From: an uncultured Kiritimatiellota bacterium
GTDB taxonomy: Bacteria > Verrucomicrobiota > Kiritimatiellia > RFP12 > UBA1067
Assembly (NCBI GenBank): GCA_934667295.1
Contig: CAKULR010000119.1
Location: forward strand, 1-5,596
DNA: 5,596 bases
Direction of reading: 5' to 3'
Every line of letters begins with the position of its first letter. Within the stretch, counting starts at the first letter, position 1. The position numbers and the translations under genes were made by a program. The notes below the pieces were generated by a model, which ran no database searches, had not been told where the DNA came from, and saw nothing but the letters and a program-made list of their open reading frames with translations. This document shows positions 1 to 5,596 of the stretch, in pieces.

Positions 1-13
1 GCCCCGCAGGGGC
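1..13. repeat. GC-rich hairpin at window edge, possible terminator
   Basis: A perfect 5-bp inverted repeat (GCCCC/GGGGC) encloses a 3-base loop. Read on the minus strand it lies about 75 bases past the stop of the U32 gene, where a terminator for the tRNA-Leu/polA/U32 unit would be expected. The bases that would hold a T-tract on that strand lie outside the window, so it cannot be confirmed as an intrinsic terminator. The stem is short and could be chance in GC-rich DNA. Confidence 0.3.
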
Positions 14-49
14 CGTCGTAGCCACATCGTCTGTTGCCCATTTCCGCGT

Positions 50-62
50 ATCGCAAAGCGAT
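50..62. repeat. Small perfect hairpin downstream of the U32 gene
   Basis: ATCGC and GCGAT form a 5-bp perfect inverted repeat around an AAA loop (TTT on the minus strand). It sits in the non-coding stretch 1-87, which holds no gene I can support. No T-tract follows on either strand, so a terminator role is not supported. It may belong to a small intergenic repeat or structured 3' end. Confidence 0.35.
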
Positions 63-72
63 CTGCGTTCCT

Positions 73-94
73 GCCGTCCGAGCCACCTCACGGC
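73..94 (-). repeat. Hairpin spanning the stop codon of the U32 gene
   Basis: GCCGT (73-77) pairs with ACGGC (90-94), and inside it GAG (80-82) pairs with CTC (87-89), leaving a two-base bulge (78-79) and a four-base loop. The U32 TGA (minus strand, 88-90) lies within the stem. No T-tract follows on the minus strand. It may protect the 3' end of the transcript or may be incidental. Confidence 0.35.
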
Positions 95-1326
95 TTTGTC
101 TCCATGAAGAACACCTTGTCCCCCACGCGCACGCGGGGACAGGGGAAGGTCGCCCAGGTACCGCGCGCCGCAGGGGACAACACCTCGGCGTCGCGGCGGA
201 GGGCGGCGACCGTCACCTCCACGACGCCGGTCGTGGGGCCGTGGACCTGCACGACATCGCCAACCGCGAGGGGATGGTCCTGGATCTGCACCTGCGCGAT
301 GCCGGCCTTGAGGAAATAGTCGATTACGATCCCCGCGTGCCGCTTCACGGTCGTCGCAAGGGAATCCTCCTGGTCCGTATACTGGTCCGCGCCCGGGCGT
401 CCGTAGAAGAGCCCCGTGCCGTACTCGCGGTGGAAGACCGCCTTGGTCTCCTCGACAAGGCGGGCGGCGAGGGCGGGCGTGAACGTACCCGCCTGGATGG
501 CGTCGAGCGCGGTACGGTAGGCGCGCACGACGGTGTACACGTACTCGGGCTTGCGGGCGCGGCCCTCGATCTTGAACGAGGCGATGCCCGCCGCGACGAG
601 CTGGTCGAGAAACGGCAGGGAACAGAGGTCACGGGCGGAGAGGACGGTATGCGGCGTCACCTCGAACGCCGCGTCCGCGTCGTGGATCGGGTTGCCGTCC
701 TTGTCCGCATAGCGGTCCACGGCCTTGATGAGGAACCGTCGGCGGCAGGGCTGGTGGCAGGCGCCGCGATTCGCGCTGCAGCCGTATGCCTCGTGGGAGA
801 GGAGGCAGCGCCCCGACTCGGCCACGCACTGCGCGCCGTGGACGAACGCCTCGACCTCGACGCCCGACGTGCGCGCGATCTCGCGGACCTCCCCGAGCGT
901 GCATTCGCGGGCAAGGACGACGCGCGCCGCGCCCTGTTCCTTCAGGAAGCGCGCGGCGAGGGAGTTGGAACAGCTCATCTGCGTGGAGACGTGGAAAGAC
1001 GCGCCGTGCTTCCGGCAGAGGGCGATCACGCCCCAGTCCGCGACGATGAACGCATCGACGTGGGGCTTCGCGAAGACGATCAGGTCCTCCACGGCGGCAA
1101 GCTCGCCCTCGAAGACGATCGAATTGAGCGTGAGGTAGAGCTTCACGCCGCGCGCGCGGCAGCGCTGGGATGCCTCGGGCAGCGTTTCGCGCGTGAAGTT
1201 GACACCCGAACGCGCGCGCATGTTGAAGTCGGAAAGCCCCAGGTACACGGCGTCCGCACCGGCGTCGAGCGCCGTCTGCAGGCATGTCATGTCCCCGGCG
1301 GGGGCGAGCAGTTCGGGACGCGCCAT
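88..1326 (-). CDS. Peptidase U32-family protein, likely Fe-S RNA/tRNA hydroxylase (TrhP/RlhA type)
   Basis: This 412-residue protein opens with the family start PELLAPAGD (residues 4-12). It carries the U32 signature E-x-F-V-H-G-A-x-C-x(6)-C at 159-174, a cysteine cluster (C183, C190, C194), ARDLC ending at C235, and SFKIEGRAR near 250-258. A C-terminal segment (about 330-412) looks like the beta-barrel of longer members. Known relatives are not proteases in practice: E. coli TrhP (YegQ) makes 5-hydroxyuridine at tRNA position 34 using prephenate, RlhA hydroxylates 23S rRNA, and UbiU/UbiV act in ubiquinone synthesis, with 4Fe-4S clusters shown for UbiU/UbiV. C167, C174, C190 and C235 are the likely cluster ligands here; C183 and C194 are extra. 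At about 410 residues it is nearer TrhP than the longer RlhA, so tRNA U34 hydroxylation is the best guess. The ATG overlaps the polA TGA by one base (TGATG), and GGAGG lies 7 bases upstream, so it is translated from the polA mRNA. Family assignment is firm; substrate is inferred. Confidence 0.92.
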   Translation of the reverse strand: MARPELLAPAGDMTCLQTALDAGADAVYLGLSDFNMRARSGVNFTRETLPEASQRCRARGVKLYLTLNSIVFEGELAAVEDLIVFAKPHVDAFIVADWGVIALCRKHGASFHVSTQMSCSNSLAARFLKEQGAARVVLARECTLGEVREIARTSGVEVEAFVHGAQCVAESGRCLLSHEAYGCSANRGACHQPCRRRFLIKAVDRYADKDGNPIHDADAAFEVTPHTVLSARDLCSLPFLDQLVAAGIASFKIEGRARKPEYVYTVVRAYRTALDAIQAGTFTPALAARLVEETKAVFHREYGTGLFYGRPGADQYTDQEDSLATTVKRHAGIVIDYFLKAGIAQVQIQDHPLAVGDVVQVHGPTTGVVEVTVAALRRDAEVLSPAARGTWATFPCPRVRVGDKVFFMETKP

Positions 1327-4160
1327 CAGTGCGCCTCCAGCCAGTTGGTGCCCACGCCCACGGAGACCTCCAGCGGCACGCCGAGGGACATCGCGCCCTC
1401 CATTTCGCGCTTCGCGAGCGCCCGGACCTGCTCCACCTCCTCCTTCGGCACATCGAAGAGGAGTTCATCGTGGATCTGCAGGATCATCTTCGCCCGCAGG
1501 TTCGCCGCCTTGAGCGCGCGGTCCACCTTCACCATCGCGAGCTTGATGAGGTCGGCGGCGGTGCCCTGGATGGGCGTGTTGATCGCGTCACGCTCGGCGC
1601 TCTGGCGCGCCGTCGCGTTGCGCGAGGCGATGTCCCGCAGCGTGCGGCGACGGCCGAGCGCCGTGACGGCGTAGCCGGCCTCGCGCGCCTTGGCGATGGA
1701 GGTGTCCATGAACGCGCGGATCTTCGGGTAGAGCTTGAAGTAGGTGTCGATGAGGCTCGCGGCCTCCTTGCGCGGGATGTGGAGGCGCTGCGAGAGGCCG
1801 AAGGCGGAGATGCCGTAGATGATGCCGAAGTTGACCCTCTTGCACGTGCGGCGCATGTCGTCCGTCACGAGCGCGGGCATCACGTCGTAGACGCGCGCGG
1901 CGGTCTCGCGGTGGATGTCGGCGCCGTGCGCGAAGGCGTCGAGCATGGATTCGTCGCCGCTCATCGCGGCCATGATGCGCAGCTCGATCTGCGAGTAGTC
2001 GGCGGAGACGAGCAGGTGGTCGGCGTCGCGCGGCACGATGGCGGCGCGGATGAGCTTGCCGCGCTCCGTGCGGATGGGGATGTTCTGCAGGTTGGGGTCC
2101 GAGGAGGAGAGGCGGCCCGTCTCGGCGAAGGACTGCGAGAAGGTCGTGTGGACGCGGCCGTCGGCGGGGTCGATGCACTGCGGCAGCTTGTCCACGTAGG
2201 TCGACTTCAGCTTCGCGCAGGCGCGGTAGTCGAGGATCTTGCGGACGACGGGGTGGTCATCGAGGACGGACTGCAGGGCCTTCTCGTCCGTGGAGAACAA
2301 CCCGCCCTGCATCTTCTTCGCCCCCTTCGGCCTGAGCCCCAGCTTCACGTAGAGCAGGTCCGCCAGCTGCTTCGGCGAGTCGATGTTGAGCCCCGGCTCG
2401 CCGTACGAAAGGATCTCGGTCGCGAGCGCCGTGATCTCGCGGTCGAGCGCGAGGCCGTACTTCCCGAGCGCGGAGACGTCGATCTTCACGCCCTCCCGCT
2501 CCATTTCAACGAGGACCGGCACAAGCGGCTCCTCGCTCTGCTCCAGGGCGGGGAGGGTGCCCATCTCCGCCGCGCGCGGGCGCAGCACGGCGTCGAGGCG
2601 CAGCGCCACGTCCGCATCCTCCGCCGCGTATTCGCAGATCGCCTCCGGGAGCAGGTCGGCCATGTTCTTCTGCTCGCGGCCCCGTTCCTTCTCGCCGATG
2701 AGGCGCGTGATCGGAACCGGGTCGTAGCGCAGGAACTCGCGGGCGAGCGCGTCCAGGCCGTGCCGCGCCGCCGCGTCCGTCACGTAGTGTTCGAGCATCG
2801 TGTCGCGCACCGTCGAGCCGAAGACGATGCCGTAGCGCTCCAGCACGGTCTGGTCGTACTTCGCGTTCTGCGCGACGAGCGTCTTCGAGGGGTCGGCGAA
2901 GGCGCGGGCGAAGATCTGGACGAACCGCCGGGCGGCCTCGCGCGCGGCGGGCCGCGCCGCCGTCCGCGCGGCGTGGGCGAAGAGGTCGTTGGAGGACGCA
3001 TCCGCCGGCCCGCCCCCGTGCAGCGGCACGGCCACGTACCACGCCCGGCCCGGCTCCGTCGCGAAGCTCATCCCGACAAGATCGACCGTGCGGGCGTCCA
3101 TGCCCGTCGTCTCGGTGTCGAACGCGAACTTCGGCGCGGCCTCCAGCGTTGCCGCGAGTTCGCGCGCCGCCGCCTCGGTCGTCACGAGCCGGTAGTCGTG
3201 CGGCCAGTCGGCGAGGGTCGAGAGCACGACCGGCTCCGCCGCCGCGTCGGACGCCGTCGAGGCGAGGGGCGCGGGCGACGCGGGGAGTGCGCGCCCCAGG
3301 AGGCGCTTCGCGAGGCGGTTCAGCTCGTACGTCGCGCAGACGGCGACGATCTTCTCCTCGTCGAGCGGCGGACGGGCGAAGGCGTCCCAGTCGATGCCGG
3401 CCTGCGGCACGTCCCGGCGGATCGTCGTGAGGAACTTGGACATCTTCGCGTCCTCGGCCCCGGCGGCGATCCGCTCGCCGAGCCTGCCCTTGATCTCGCC
3501 CGCGTGAGCGATGATCTCCTCCACGCTGCCGTACTGCGCGAGCAGCGTGGTGGCCGTCTTCTCGCCGACGCCCCGGATGCCGGGGATGTTGTCGGACGTG
3601 TCGCCCGCGAGGGCGAGGTAGTCGATCATCTGCGCGGGGGCGGCGAGCGACCAGTGCTCCTTCACGCGCGCCTCGTCGTAGACGGTCGGGCCCTCCTTGC
3701 CGTGGCCGGGCCGGAAGAGGCGGATGTGCGGCCCCACGAGCTGCGCGGCGTCCTTGTCCGGCGTCGCGCAGTACACCTCGAACCCCTCCTGCGCCGCCCG
3801 CGTCGCGAGCGTGCCCATCACGTCGTCGGCCTCGAAGCCCTCCTTCCGGACGATGGGGAGCCCCAGCGCCTCGGCGAGCTCGAAGGCGTAGGGGATGTTC
3901 GCCGCGAGGTCTTCGGGCATCTGCTCCCGCTGCGCCTTGTACGGCGGATACGCCTCGTGGCGGAACGTGGGCCCGCCGGGGTCCATCGCGAGCACCGCGT
4001 GCGTGGGCCTGTATTCGCCGAGGATGGAGGTGACGCCGTTCGCGAAGCCGATGAGGGCGGAGACGTTGAGCCCCGTGCTCGTCATGCGCGGACTGCGCAG
4101 GAACACGAAATGCCCCCGGTAGAGGAACGGCATGAGGTCGATGATGAAAAGTTTCTTCAC
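1326..4160 (-). CDS. polA: DNA polymerase I, three-domain with intact proofreading site
   Basis: This 944-residue enzyme fills gaps and removes RNA primers in replication and repair. The 5' nuclease domain (about 1-290) shows acidic residues at D8, D60, E110-A-D112-D113, D135-K-D137 and D187-T-S-D190, followed by the helix-hairpin-helix GIRGVGEKTA. An Ala/Pro linker (about 291-310) leads to a 3'-5' exonuclease domain (about 320-530) with all motifs present: D348-T-E350, N432-A-K-Y-D436 and Y511-A-A-E-D515. Proofreading is therefore probably active, unlike Taq. The polymerase domain has motif A D721-YSQIELR, motif B (R770, K774, F778, Y782) and motif C H897-D898-E899. F778 matches E. coli F762, the residue linked to discrimination against dideoxynucleotides. 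An Ala/Arg-rich stretch (about 381-411) looks like an insertion in the exonuclease domain. The start is GTG; MKKLF matches the usual family start, and the next in-frame Met would cut into D8. No Shine-Dalgarno is seen. The last base overlaps the U32 start. Length is close to the E. coli enzyme (928). Confidence 0.98.
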   Translation of the reverse strand: MKKLFIIDLMPFLYRGHFVFLRSPRMTSTGLNVSALIGFANGVTSILGEYRPTHAVLAMDPGGPTFRHEAYPPYKAQREQMPEDLAANIPYAFELAEALGLPIVRKEGFEADDVMGTLATRAAQEGFEVYCATPDKDAAQLVGPHIRLFRPGHGKEGPTVYDEARVKEHWSLAAPAQMIDYLALAGDTSDNIPGIRGVGEKTATTLLAQYGSVEEIIAHAGEIKGRLGERIAAGAEDAKMSKFLTTIRRDVPQAGIDWDAFARPPLDEEKIVAVCATYELNRLAKRLLGRALPASPAPLASTASDAAAEPVVLSTLADWPHDYRLVTTEAAARELAATLEAAPKFAFDTETTGMDARTVDLVGMSFATEPGRAWYVAVPLHGGGPADASSNDLFAHAARTAARPAAREAARRFVQIFARAFADPSKTLVAQNAKYDQTVLERYGIVFGSTVRDTMLEHYVTDAAARHGLDALAREFLRYDPVPITRLIGEKERGREQKNMADLLPEAICEYAAEDADVALRLDAVLRPRAAEMGTLPALEQSEEPLVPVLVEMEREGVKIDVSALGKYGLALDREITALATEILSYGEPGLNIDSPKQLADLLYVKLGLRPKGAKKMQGGLFSTDEKALQSVLDDHPVVRKILDYRACAKLKSTYVDKLPQCIDPADGRVHTTFSQSFAETGRLSSSDPNLQNIPIRTERGKLIRAAIVPRDADHLLVSADYSQIELRIMAAMSGDESMLDAFAHGADIHRETAARVYDVMPALVTDDMRRTCKRVNFGIIYGISAFGLSQRLHIPRKEAASLIDTYFKLYPKIRAFMDTSIAKAREAGYAVTALGRRRTLRDIASRNATARQSAERDAINTPIQGTAADLIKLAMVKVDRALKAANLRAKMILQIHDELLFDVPKEEVEQVRALAKREMEGAMSLGVPLEVSVGVGTNWLEAH
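1334..1338 (-). promoter_or_regulatory. Shine-Dalgarno of the U32 gene
   Basis: GGAGG on the minus strand, inside the last codons of polA, ends 7 bases before the U32 ATG. It fixes the start choice and contrasts with polA and tgt, which have no such site. Confidence 0.75.
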
Positions 4161-4167
4161 GCGGGAT

Positions 4168-4176
4168 AGTTTACCA
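4168..4176 (-). promoter_or_regulatory. Extended -10 element of a likely polA promoter
   Basis: On the minus strand TGGTAAACT (extended -10 TG-n plus TAAACT) ends 7 bases before the polA GTG. A sigma70-type start about 7 bases past the -10 would fall on or next to the start codon, giving a leaderless mRNA. The expected -35 position (4191-4196) reads GAGCCA, a weak match, as is usual when an extended -10 is present. The same nonamer, apart from one base, precedes tgt. Confidence 0.55.
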
Positions 4177-4178
4177 CA

Positions 4179-4188
4179 CCCGCGCGGG
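4179..4188. repeat. 10-bp palindrome in the polA promoter spacer
   Basis: CCCGCGCGGG is a perfect palindrome two bases upstream of the polA extended -10, in the region between -10 and -35. It could be a small operator. In DNA this GC-rich it could also be chance, and no regulator is identified. Confidence 0.25.
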
Positions 4189-4201
4189 AATGGCTCGCCC
4201 G

Positions 4202-4232
4202 AGTTGCGGAAGGACGCACGGGCGGGGCAACT
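4202..4232 (-). repeat. Inverted repeat at the 3' end of the tRNA gene
   Basis: AGTTGC (4202-4207) and GCAACT (4227-4232) form a perfect 6-bp inverted repeat around a 19-base loop, starting at the last base of the tRNA CCA. No T-tract follows on the minus strand, so it is not an evident intrinsic terminator. It may be part of the tRNA 3' trailer that is removed in processing. Read-through from the tRNA into polA is therefore possible. Confidence 0.3.
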
Positions 4233-4313
4233 GGTGGGCGCGGCGGGACTTGAACCCGCACTCTTGCGAACTGGAACCTAAATCCAGCGTGTCTGCCATT
4301 CCACCACGCGCCC
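4232..4313 (-). tRNA. trnL-UAG: tRNA-Leu, anticodon UAG
   Basis: The 82-base gene folds as a class II tRNA. The 7-bp acceptor stem is perfect (GGGCGCG with CGCGCCC), followed by discriminator A and an encoded CCA. The D stem is GTG/CAC with GG in the loop. The anticodon stem is CTGGA/TCCAG with loop TTTAGGT, giving UAG. The variable arm is an 11-base short stem with a GCAA loop, and the T arm is GCGGG-TTCAAGT-CCCGC. The long variable arm, discriminator A73 and UAG anticodon identify leucine; it would read CUN codons through U34. In E. coli this isoacceptor carries cmo5U34, made from ho5U34. It lies 71 bases upstream of polA on the same strand, with its own promoter upstream. Confidence 0.97.
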
Positions 4314-4328
4314 GCGACACGGGAAGTA

Positions 4329-4357
4329 AGTGTAGCGGATTCGGCGGCGGTTGGCAA
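4329..4357 (-). promoter_or_regulatory. Sigma70-type promoter of tRNA-Leu
   Basis: On the minus strand TTGCCA (4352-4357) is separated by exactly 17 bp from TACACT (4329-4334). The predicted start, about 7 bases past the -10, lies roughly 9 bases before the mature tRNA 5' end, leaving a short leader for RNase P. Hexamer quality, spacing and position all agree. Polymerase entering here could also read through to polA, since no terminator is evident between them. Confidence 0.75.
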
Positions 4358-4377
4358 GTGCGGTCCACCCCGTTTTT

Positions 4378-4386
4378 TGGTATACT
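4378..4386 (+). promoter_or_regulatory. Extended -10 element of the tgt promoter
   Basis: TGGTATACT (TG-n plus TATACT) follows a run of six T's and ends 9 bases before the tgt ATG. The predicted transcription start falls about 2-4 bases before the ATG, so the message is nearly leaderless. No Shine-Dalgarno is present. No good -35 exists at 16-18 bp; TTGGCA at 4351 is 24 bp away and is the other strand of the tRNA -35. The match to the polA element supports a real promoter. Confidence 0.65.
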
Positions 4387-4395
4387 TCACCATTC

Positions 4396-5523
4396 ATGCA
4401 ACCCGGAGTCTTCGAAATCCATGCCCAGGACGCCCACTCGCGCGCGCGCGCGGGTGTCCTCTGGACTGCACACGGTCCCGTCGAGACCCCCGTCTTCATG
4501 CCGGTGGGCACCCAGGGCACCGTCAAGGCGCTTGAGCCGCGCGACCTGGAGGAGAACGGCGCGCAGATCATCCTCGGCAACACCTACCACCTCAACCTGC
4601 GCCCCGGCATGGACGTGATGGCGCACGCGGGCGGCCTCCATGCGTTCATGAACTGGCAGAAGCCCATCCTCACGGACTCCGGCGGCTTCCAGGTGTTCTC
4701 GCTCGCGAAAATGCGCAGGCTCACGCCCGAGGGCTGCTGGTTCAACTCGCACCTCGACGGCCGCCGCATCTTCCTCGGTCCGCGCGAGTCGATGGAGATC
4801 CAGCGCATCATCGGCAGCGACATCGCGATGGTGTTCGACGAATGCCTGCCCTGGCCGTGCGACCGCGCCCGCGCCGAGCAGAGCGTCGCGACCACGCTCG
4901 CCTGGGCGAAGATGTCGCAGGAGGCCCCGCACGCGCCCGGCCAGCTCGTCTTCGGCATCGTGCAGGGCGGCATCCACGACGACATCCGCCGCCACTGCGC
5001 CGAGGAGCTTGCGAAGATGGACTTCCCCGGCTACGCGATCGGCGGCGTCTCGGTGGGCGAGCCGGAGGCGGCGATGTACCGGGCCGTGGACGCCACGGTC
5101 CCCTCCCTCCCCCTCGAAAAGCCGCGCTACGTGATGGGCCTCGGCGTGATGACGCAGATGGCCGAGTGCGTCGCGCGCGGCGTGGACATGTTCGACTGCG
5201 TGATCCCCACGCGCGTCGCCCGCCACGGCACGGCGCTCACCCGCCACGGCAACGTCGCCATCAAGGCGGCGACGTGGGAGAAGGACCTCTCGCCCGTCGA
5301 GGAGGGCTGTACCTGCTACTGCTGCCGGAACTTCACGCGCAGCTACGTGCGCCACCTGCTGCACGCGGGGGAAATCCTCGGCGTGCGCCTCCTCACGATC
5401 CACAACGTCCACCGCCTCTGCGCGTTCGCGCGGGAGATGCGCGCGGCCATCCTGGACGGCACGTTCGGGGCGTGGCGGGCGCAGCTCCACGCGGACCAGC
5501 GCGGGAACGGACAGACCCCTTAG
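4396..5523 (+). CDS. tgt: Queuine/preQ1 tRNA-ribosyltransferase
   Basis: This bacterial tRNA-guanine transglycosylase swaps G34 for preQ1 in tRNAs with GUN anticodons (Asp, Asn, His, Tyr), a step in queuosine synthesis. At 375 residues from the ATG it equals the E. coli enzyme in length. It shows the TDSGGFQ motif with D94, FDEC (D148, C150) for base recognition, VQGG at 189-192, AIGGVSVGE around 214-222, and VDMFD with D267 as the expected nucleophile. The zinc site is C305, C307, C310 and H336. C150 and V220 fit preQ1-type bacterial enzymes rather than the eukaryotic queuine form. A TTG 45 bases upstream is in frame, but it would add residues outside the family start and run through the promoter, so the ATG is chosen. 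A mild oddity is HGTAL where many homologues read NGxAF. It is the first gene of a probable tgt-yajC-secDF unit, of which only tgt and the start of the next gene are visible. Confidence 0.97.
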   Translation: MQPGVFEIHAQDAHSRARAGVLWTAHGPVETPVFMPVGTQGTVKALEPRDLEENGAQIILGNTYHLNLRPGMDVMAHAGGLHAFMNWQKPILTDSGGFQVFSLAKMRRLTPEGCWFNSHLDGRRIFLGPRESMEIQRIIGSDIAMVFDECLPWPCDRARAEQSVATTLAWAKMSQEAPHAPGQLVFGIVQGGIHDDIRRHCAEELAKMDFPGYAIGGVSVGEPEAAMYRAVDATVPSLPLEKPRYVMGLGVMTQMAECVARGVDMFDCVIPTRVARHGTALTRHGNVAIKAATWEKDLSPVEEGCTCYCCRNFTRSYVRHLLHAGEILGVRLLTIHNVHRLCAFAREMRAAILDGTFGAWRAQLHADQRGNGQTP

Positions 5524-5555
5524 AACCGAAACCAACCAAAGGAACAGAGACGACC

Positions 5556-5596
5556 ATGAACACACCGATGATCTTCGCACAGGCGGCCGCCCCTGC
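5556..5596 (+). CDS. yajC: Partial: probable preprotein translocase accessory subunit YajC
   Basis: Only the first 13 codons plus two bases are present, reading MNTPMIFAQAAAP before the window ends. YajC is a small inner-membrane protein associated with SecDF. It commonly follows tgt and often begins with a short hydrophobic stretch ending in an AQAA-like sequence, as here. The ATG lies 32 bases after the tgt stop; AAAGGA (5538-5543) sits 12 bases upstream, a rather long spacing. The membrane segment expected after this point is outside the window, so the call rests mainly on gene order and these few residues. Confidence 0.6.
   Translation, partial: MNTPMIFAQAAAP

Noticed and set aside
34..1674. 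Open frame of 546 codons on the plus strand, antisense to the U32 gene and the end of polA
   Set aside because: Low-complexity composition, no recognisable motif, no promoter or Shine-Dalgarno; it is a shadow of the conserved minus-strand genes.
1284..4169. Open frame of 961 codons on the plus strand, antisense to nearly all of polA
   Set aside because: The translation is Arg/Val/Gly/Asp-rich with no domain, and the opposite strand encodes an unmistakable DNA polymerase I with all catalytic motifs. High-GC codon bias removes stops from antisense frames.
4351..4356. TTGGCA as a -35 for tgt
   Set aside because: Spacing to TATACT is 24 bp, too long; the same bases on the other strand form the tRNA -35 at the ideal 17 bp.
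4157..4393. Minus-strand frames overlapping the tRNA-Leu gene
   Set aside because: They run straight through the tRNA and its promoter, and the translation shows no family.
4351..4395. TTG at 4351 as the start of tgt, adding 15 residues
   Set aside because: It would put the extended -10 inside the coding region; Tgt from the ATG at 4396 has the normal family length and N-terminus.
4441..4450. Alternating CG run near the start of tgt
   Set aside because: It encodes SRARAG within the coding sequence and reflects GC-rich Arg/Ala codons rather than a regulatory or Z-DNA element.
4387..5580. Open frame of 397 codons on the minus strand, antisense to tgt
   Set aside because: Arg/His/Val-rich composition without motifs; the plus strand encodes full-length Tgt with all catalytic and zinc residues.
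1..5596. A previously undescribed system such as a defence island, retron, CRISPR or mobile element
   Set aside because: All coding space is taken by polA, a U32-family gene, tgt and the start of a probable yajC, and no direct repeats, terminal inverted repeats or transposase-like reading frames were seen.

Overview
The window is GC-rich chromosomal DNA carrying conserved housekeeping genes from a bacterium. Three points fit the Planctomycetes-Verrucomicrobia-Chlamydiae group, perhaps a Verrucomicrobiota/Kiritimatiellota/Lentisphaerota relative: high GC, a DNA polymerase I N-terminus of the kind I associate with Bacteroidetes/PVC proteins (SPR-x-TSTGLN-x-SAL, and TPDKD rather than TGDKD), and the tgt-yajC order. 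The placement rests on remembered family patterns and is tentative. I see no mobile element, CRISPR array, phage gene or defence gene.

Layout. Two transcription units diverge from a short intergenic region near 4314-4395. Leftward (minus strand) run a class II tRNA-Leu with anticodon UAG (4232-4313), polA (1326-4160) and a peptidase U32-family gene (88-1326) whose ATG overlaps the polA TGA by one base. Rightward (plus strand) run tgt (4396-5523) and, 32 bases later, the first 13 codons of what is most likely yajC (5556 to the window edge). The first 87 bases lie downstream of the U32 gene. They hold no convincing gene but contain several small hairpins.

How the parts relate. PolA is a full three-domain enzyme, with 5' nuclease, intact 3'-5' proofreading site and polymerase. 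The U32 protein looks like an iron-sulfur RNA or tRNA hydroxylase of the TrhP/RlhA type. Tgt inserts preQ1 at the wobble base of GUN-anticodon tRNAs. The window thus places two probable RNA-modifying enzymes beside a tRNA whose U34 is, in E. coli, a known TrhP-pathway target; whether that link is real here is inference.

Regulation. The tRNA has a good sigma70-type promoter (TTGCCA, 17 bp, TACACT). Both polA and tgt are preceded by the same extended -10 sequence, TGGTAWACT, only 7-9 bases before the start codon and with no Shine-Dalgarno sequence. Their transcripts should therefore be leaderless or nearly so. The internal U32 gene, by contrast, has a textbook GGAGG. This contrast is the most interesting signal I can support. 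I did not find evidence for a new biological system.
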